NCBI GenBank assembly: GCA_037893225.1
Contig: JAZGUH010000363.1
Location: 558,001-622,000 of the forward strand
Length of the DNA stretch: 64,000 nucleotides
From: Hippasteria phrygiana
Taxonomy: Eukaryota > Echinodermata > Asteroidea > Valvatida > Goniasteridae
Direction: 5' to 3'
A model generated the notes under the pieces. The model saw only the letters and a program-made list of their open reading frames with translations, searched no databases and was not told where the DNA came from. Numbering within the stretch: the stretch's first letter is position 1; every line of letters starts with the position of its first letter. Shown in pieces: positions 59,079 to 64,000 of the stretch. Both the position numbers and the translations under genes were made by a program.

Positions 59079-59631
59079 TAGGGCTGTAAATAGTTCTTTT
59101 TTTTTTACTTCTGGCTTTTTACTGTCACAGTGAAAAGCCAGAAGTTAAAAAGGAGGCGATTGTGTAGTGTAGGGATTTTTGTTCCCTTAATCATGGTTTC
59201 CTACCTCCATGCCCTAAGCATAAGGGAACAAAAATCCACTTTTACTTGCCAAACTAGTTAGTAGTTAACGACATTACAAACCAACAGGTATGCCGTAGAT
59301 AAAGGGCAGGGGTTTAGTTTTGAGGGAAATTTGGGGGTAAAGCGGCGATGAGGACAACAAAACGCAATGCAAAAATAGAGATGGCGATCACCGCGACGCA
59401 CAGTAAACAGGCAAAACCGCGTCATTCGCATAGCAACTGCCGTAAAGCGCGTAAGAAAATTGCATTTTCTACTGAAATAAACTGTTCAAAATTACAAAAA
59501 ACAATAAGTCTGCTTTTAGGTTGAAAAAGTCATTTTGGAATGAGAAAAAATACCCTTGAATCTAATTTCATCAAAACTAAAGAGGGGCCCTACACTACAC
59601 AATCGCCAAAAAGGAACCATTTACAGCCCTA
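59079..59631. mobile_element. 549-bp MITE, GGGCTGTAAAT ends, TA duplication
   Basis: The element 59081-59629 has ends GGGCTGTAAATAGTTC and GAACCATTTACAGCCC, flanked by TA. A hairpin CTGGCTTTTTACTGT / ACAGTGAAAAGCCAG lies at 59113-59143, and CGATTGTGTAGTGTAGGG (59157) mirrors CCTACACTACACAATCG (59589). The family also includes 8120-9360. Confidence 0.75.
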
Positions 59632-59644
59632 TTATTTGTTGGGC

Positions 59645-60405
59645 TACCCCACGACTCTAGTGTGGCTGGCGGATTTTGACATCGGGCTGGTCCTTTACAT
59701 GTCCATATACATGTATATGTTCGTGTGGTGAGAATTTCAAAAATTTGTGCGGTTGGGTAGCACTATCTGGACAGCGTTTTTAACGGTCTGGAGGTGTTCT
59801 CTGTCGTCTTAGTTAGCTATCCCCCAAACTGCTAACGGCTAGTCATCTTACTCACCATAGATGTTCCACTGAAATGGAATGGTGTCCAAGTTGAGTTCAA
59901 TGTCCAATATTTCGGGAAATGGTAAGTAAGATGACTAGCCATAAGCAGTTTGGGATAGTTAATACCACAGAGAACACATCCAGACCATTAAAAACTGGTG
60001 TCAGCCATTTGGAAATGACGTCACCGTGTTCCAAACAGCTTGCTGACGGTTGTTTGATGAGAGCACAGCTAGCTTATTACGATTTCGCATGAGATGTTCC
60101 ACTGAAATCGTGTTAGCTAGTTTGCTCTCATTAAGCAGCCGTCGGCAAGCTGTTTGGAACACGGTGACGTCATTTTAAAATGGCTGACACAAGTTGAAAT
60201 CGTTTGCACGCAAGACTATGGTGTCCAAGTTTAATGTCCAATATTTCGGAAAATGGTAAGTAAGATAGCTACATGTGTAAGATGACAATCCAGACCGTTC
60301 AAAACGCTGTCCAAATTCTCACCACACGAACATATGGGCAGGACGTGTGGCAGATCAGCTCGATGTCAAAATCTGCCAGCCACACTCATGGGGCTAGGAG
60401 GAAAA
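59645..60405. mobile_element. Nested palindromic element
   Basis: Arms near 59657-59810 and 60270-60395 are complementary (GTGTGGCTGGCGGATTTTGA / TCAAAATCTGCCAGCCACAC; CACGAACATA; GTCCAGACCGTT-type words). Inside is another palindrome around 60010-60180 (CACCGTGTTCCAAACAGC / GCTGTTTGGAACACGGTG). Terminal bases and duplication are unclear. Confidence 0.5.
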
Positions 60406-60817
60406 GGCACGATACTATCCTCCGTAGTCATTTGAACTTGAAGCATGTACAACGTCGCGTCATGATCGTCATTACCTACTATACACTGGGCTTGAATTTC
60501 ATTCAAATAATTTTACGCTGACAAGATCATCATTGGACTACGCGTACTACCAGACCAGAGCATTTGGGAAAAGACAAATTATTATGTTTATCAAAAGTCA
60601 GTAACTGAAACTGATCAGGAATTTCTGTTCAGGCAGTGTCAACTGTATAACAAAAAAATATCAAAATTTGTCAATGATGAAAAAAATCCGGCAGACTTCA
60701 TTCCTCCATGGTTAGGCCAAGTAAACAAAACATGTTTAGCATTCGGGTTTTGTAAACAAAAAAAAGGACTGGCTTTTTATTGTTTGTTTTTAAGATGGCC
60801 GCCATTCTTTTTAAATG

Positions 60818-62013
60818 TCCAGCTACACAACTCACATCTGTCAGGCTGTCCTTCCCTTCTACTGCAGTAGTGGTAGTTCTACCAAAGCACCGTATGCCGG
60901 GTAAGTAAGTTTTATGTATAGTACATGTAGCCTCGTTGTGCTTGGGGCTCGGACAACTCTACCGTTGGCCGACGTGATTCGGGACAACTCGTCCATTGAG
61001 ACAAGTCAACTCGCAGATAGGGGAATCGCTGGGGTAATCCCTGGGGTACTCGACGAGGGGGGGGGGGGGGTTCGCTGGGGATCTGGGCTGGGCGTCGGTC
61101 TATGTTTTGTGGCAAGGGGCTGGGATATGCGGGGACCTTCATGTACATGTACATGTACATGTATGTAGGAACCTTGCTTATTGTACGTTAATTGGGGGAA
61201 TAAATTTGAAACCTGTCGAATACAAGCATTACAAAATATCAGAAAATACTTCGAATAACAAACTACATGAACTAGTATTAAACCATAACGAATTTGGAAT
61301 CCACAAATTTAACATCTTGCCGCTACACTGACTATCATCAACTGAGATGGTTAGGAATACCGGCTTATCAATGCATCGGTGCTATGATAAATAATGGTGC
61401 GGCTGCACGCGCGTACATGGTGCGCCACGCCATCTGCACCGTGAACTCGACGGTCGCGTTGTCTCGCTGGTCTCGACGGTCGCGTTGTCTCGACGGTCGC
61501 GTTGTCTCGACGGTCGCGTTGTCTCGACGGTCGCGTTGTCTCGACGGTCGCGTTGTCTCGACGGTCGAATCGGCCGACATCTGCTCAGACATGTACATGT
61601 ATGGTCATGCATGGGGGAGTCATTTGAAGCATGTACAACGTCACATCATGATCGTCGTTACCTACTATATACTGGGCCTGAATTCCATACAAATAATTTT
61701 TAACACTGACAAGATCATCATTATGCATACTACCAGACCAAAGCATTTGGGAAAAGACAAATTATGTTTATCAAGTCAGTAACTGAAACTGATCAGGAAT
61801 TTATGTTCAGGCAGTGTCAGGTGTTAACTGCAATTCGTATAACAAAAAATTCAAAATTTGTCAATGATGAAAACAATCAGGCATACTTTATTCATACAAA
61901 ATGTGGAATTGTTTTTTTTCTCTTTGGTTAGGGCAATTAAAAAAAAAAAAAAAAAAAAAAAATCAAGGTTTATTTTTAAGATGGCTGCCATTCTTTTTAA
62001 TTTCTAACAACCG
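60818..62013. repeat. Tandem duplication, copy 2
   Basis: This is the intact-order partner of 57762-60817, with a ~660-bp private insert (60946-61605) that contains a G run (61058-61070) and the 17-bp repeat. It ends with AAGATGGCTGCCATTCTTTT, the counterpart of 60793-60812. Confidence 0.6.
61448..61568. repeat. 17-bp minisatellite
   Basis: About six copies of TCGACGGTCGCGTTGTC, the first interrupted by TCGCTGG. The arginine-rich open frames on both strands are produced by this repeat. Confidence 0.9.
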
Positions 62014-62046
62014 TAGGTTTTTCAGCTGTTCAAATACACAAAAATC

Positions 62047-63157
62047 CAGGCGACTAAGCCTGTTCGATATGACGATATTTCCCGATATTTCGATATTTTT
62101 TTCATATCGAAAATCGTATCGGCCCCTTTAAAAAAAACCGGAATATCGGGGAATTCGATATACCGAAGAATATCGCGATATATTTCTTTTGTGGATTTGT
62201 CCAGTTTACTTTGCTCGAAATTCCAGTTATTTCCAATTATTGGACGGTAGAATAGTATATAATGTATCATGATGTACCATGGAGGAATAACAAAATACAT
62301 ACATGCACTAAATGTGTCTTTCTTTGACCGTTTTCTAAACCCCGACATGACATCTCCGCTCCGCGCGATTTACCTTCCGAACGATTTGCCCTCCGCGCCG
62401 TACGTTGTCAAGTGCAAACAACGTCTTATTCCCAGTGTACAATGTACGTACCTACACGCTTGCGAACTCATCTTGAGATCGAGGGGTATGGCAATTGTTT
62501 GCAATAAGGTCAACCCCTGTAGCGCATCTGCGCGTGCGCGTTGCTTTGTTGCTAGCCTTCGTCAAGTGCAAGCAACCGCACTGAATGCCAACGTCTTTCC
62601 CCAGTGTACAAGGCACACGCAGTTAGGTGTAGCATGGAGGTAGGTCCATGGGTGTAGTTACGTGTAGCGAACTGCGCCGCGTCTTGAGAAAAGATTAAAA
62701 CACGTGGCGCGCATCCATTGTACATTGTGCAATGTCATGTCGTCTTCACAAAAAATACGACACGATCGTTTGTTGACAGCTCGCATGTGATCGTCCATGG
62801 TATTATCATCTGTGTTACTAATCAACAATGCTGAAATAGAAACAAACGCTAGTCTTTCTGGAGTGCCATAAAGTAGCCAACTGAAGGTAAATGTCGTAAA
62901 ACTCCAAATACTCAACGAGCGAAGGGAAGCTTTGTCAAACCGGCCCCCCGTTCCTGCCGTTAAATCCCGGCGGGCCCGATCCCGGCGGTGGCCCCGATCT
63001 CATGATGCCGTGGTGACTTCCGTCATGTATTTTTTATTCCTCCGTTCTTCCGGTAATGAAAAAGTGACGTCATCACGATAATATCGAATATCGCGATATT
63101 TTTCTGCCGATATTTCGGTATCAAAATAAATGGATATCGAACAGCCTTACAGGCGAC
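62047..63157. mobile_element. hAT-type non-autonomous element with 8-bp duplication
   Basis: The element 62055-63149 lies between 8-bp direct repeats CAGGCGAC (62047-62054, 63150-63157). The ends are TAAGCCTGTTCGATAT and the complement of TAAGGCTGTTCGATAT. Subterminal GATATTTCG / CGAAATATC words repeat near both ends. The 8-bp duplication fits hAT. No transposase remains. The open frames inside (62269-62643, 62658-62915) are not recognised. Confidence 0.75.
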
Positions 63158-63799
63158 CCTAAAAAGGAAATGGGAGGGGATGCTAAACATGTCTTTTTTT
63201 TACTTTGGTGTTGGACTGTGCTAAATATGTAGACTCTGCAGTATACCCAAATTACTGGAATCTGGCCATGTGTATTTCAAGCCTCTCCATACCATGAACT
63301 ATATGAAGCCCCCACGGATGTGGCTGGGTAATTTGCTATGCGGTACCCTTATTAGCCAGTTGAAGCCCATGCATCTGTGTATCCAAATTTATGAACAATG
63401 ATGTTAAACAAATTTCCAAGCATGCCAAGTAGGCCTGGCATCAGATGTCAAAAGTGAATGTACCGGTACATGTACATCCAGTGGAAATGGGGAACTGCAG
63501 TGCATATCCAATGTAAACATGATAAGCAAGTGAAAAAAAAAGCCTTGCCACTGAGGCAAAATGCCTGCAAAGCCAAATTGTGTACTAACCTCATATCTCT
63601 CAAATATACTTCAGTCAGTCACATTTTGATGTACATGTGTATTAAATGAATGTTTACTGATATTGTTTATTGCTGTCTGAATGCTGTCTGATGCACTGAA
63701 AATTGTCATTAAACTGTTGCATTATAAACCAACAAGATTAGTGTATTATTTAATTATTATGATTTTGATTTAATTCTCGCTTTACTGTCTTTTCTACAG
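63158..63799. other. No recognised feature
   Basis: AT-rich, probably intronic with respect to the exon that follows. It ends in a pyrimidine tract and TTTTCTACAG at 63799. Confidence 0.4.
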
Positions 63800-63813
63800 A
63801 TTATCATGGGTGA

Positions 63814-64000
63814 CCGGAGAAAGCCCCCTCTGAATGTGATGATGTGGAAAATGTCACTACTTTGAAGAATGGTGTTCTTGTGGCACTGTATGCAAAGTAC
63901 ATGTATATCAAAGAAATACCACTGGCACAGTGCTACATGGACAGGTACAATGCAAACCATTATATAATGGTGTCGGATCAAACAGGAAACCTGCCTGATT
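63814..64000 (+). CDS. Partial coding exon at window edge, unrecognised
   Basis: An open frame runs from 63814 to the window end and reads TTLKNGVLVALYAKYMYIKE, then IPLAQCYMDRYNANHYIMVS, which has a strongly protein-like composition. A 3' splice site ends at 63799, but this frame has a TGA at 63811, so either the real acceptor is AG at 63818-63819 or there is a frame error. An ATG at 63806 opens only 20 codons in another frame. I recognise no family; the exon continues beyond the window. Confidence 0.4.

Larger units (their letters stand above)
57762..60817. repeat. Tandem duplication, copy 1, split by three transposons
   Basis: 57762-57929 plus 60410-60817 match 60818-60945 plus 61608-62013. 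Shared words include ACACAACTCACATCTGTCA, TCTACCAAAGCACCGTATG, GGTCATGCATGG, AGCATGTACAACGTC and GCATTTGGGAAAAGACAAAT. Copy 1 is interrupted by the elements 57930-59053, 59081-59629 and ~59657-60392. Both copies hold ATG followed within four bases by GTAAGT (57825 and 60894), so this could be a duplicated first exon. Confidence 0.65.

Noticed and set aside
61368..61782. Arginine-rich open frames of 76-162 aa
   Set aside because: They are produced by the 17-bp minisatellite on both strands.

Overview
The window is eukaryotic nuclear DNA, most likely from a marine invertebrate deuterostome (echinoderm, hemichordate or amphioxus; I cannot resolve which). Evidence: genes split by GT-AG introns, abundant ACATGT dispersed microsatellites, many poly-G/poly-C tracts, and very high density of DNA transposons. 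No bacterial operons, rRNA or CRISPR array are present. Almost every supported protein gene is a transposase or cargo of a DNA transposon.

Layout. 1-10175: non-coding DNA packed with short non-autonomous elements (two 141-bp TTAA-flanked MITEs, a 1.6-kb inverted-repeat element with TAA duplication, several 0.3-1.2-kb inverted-repeat elements). 10185-19123: an 8.9-kb foldback element with 9-bp target duplication, arms made of ~228-bp tandem units. 19133-19525: a 0.4-kb island holding a plausible host-type first coding exon on the minus strand. 19536-36390: a 16.9-kb foldback element with a perfect 10-bp direct repeat at its borders. Its arms are inverted tandem arrays of a 188-201-bp unit (35 copies left, 23 right). 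Every unit carries the start codon and first codons of the element's single large gene, whose 942-aa product combines a transposase-like N-terminus, a ubiquitin-specific-protease (USP) domain and an Ulp1-like domain. A second, frameshifted small gene lies beside it.

38046-54181: a piggyBac element with 13-bp terminal repeats. Its transposase gene is rebuilt from exon 1 (38317-38468) and exon 2 (51214-52750); the phases agree exactly and give a 562-aa protein. The 12.7-kb intron contains a second transposon, 39440-51146, bounded by inverted TGGCCC-rich ends. This carries an intact CACTA-like transposase (41194-43413) and a nine-exon DUF4806-family gene (44004-49224) whose nine exons join in one frame to give 405 aa.

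54182-64000: further MITEs, a stack of three elements inserted in one copy of a tandem host duplication (57762-62013), a hAT-type element with 8-bp duplication (62055-63149), and the start of an unidentified coding exon at the right edge.

The most unusual object is the 16.9-kb foldback element: repeats that copy the 5' end of its own gene form both arms and converge on a USP+Ulp1 deubiquitinase/deSUMOylase-like protein.
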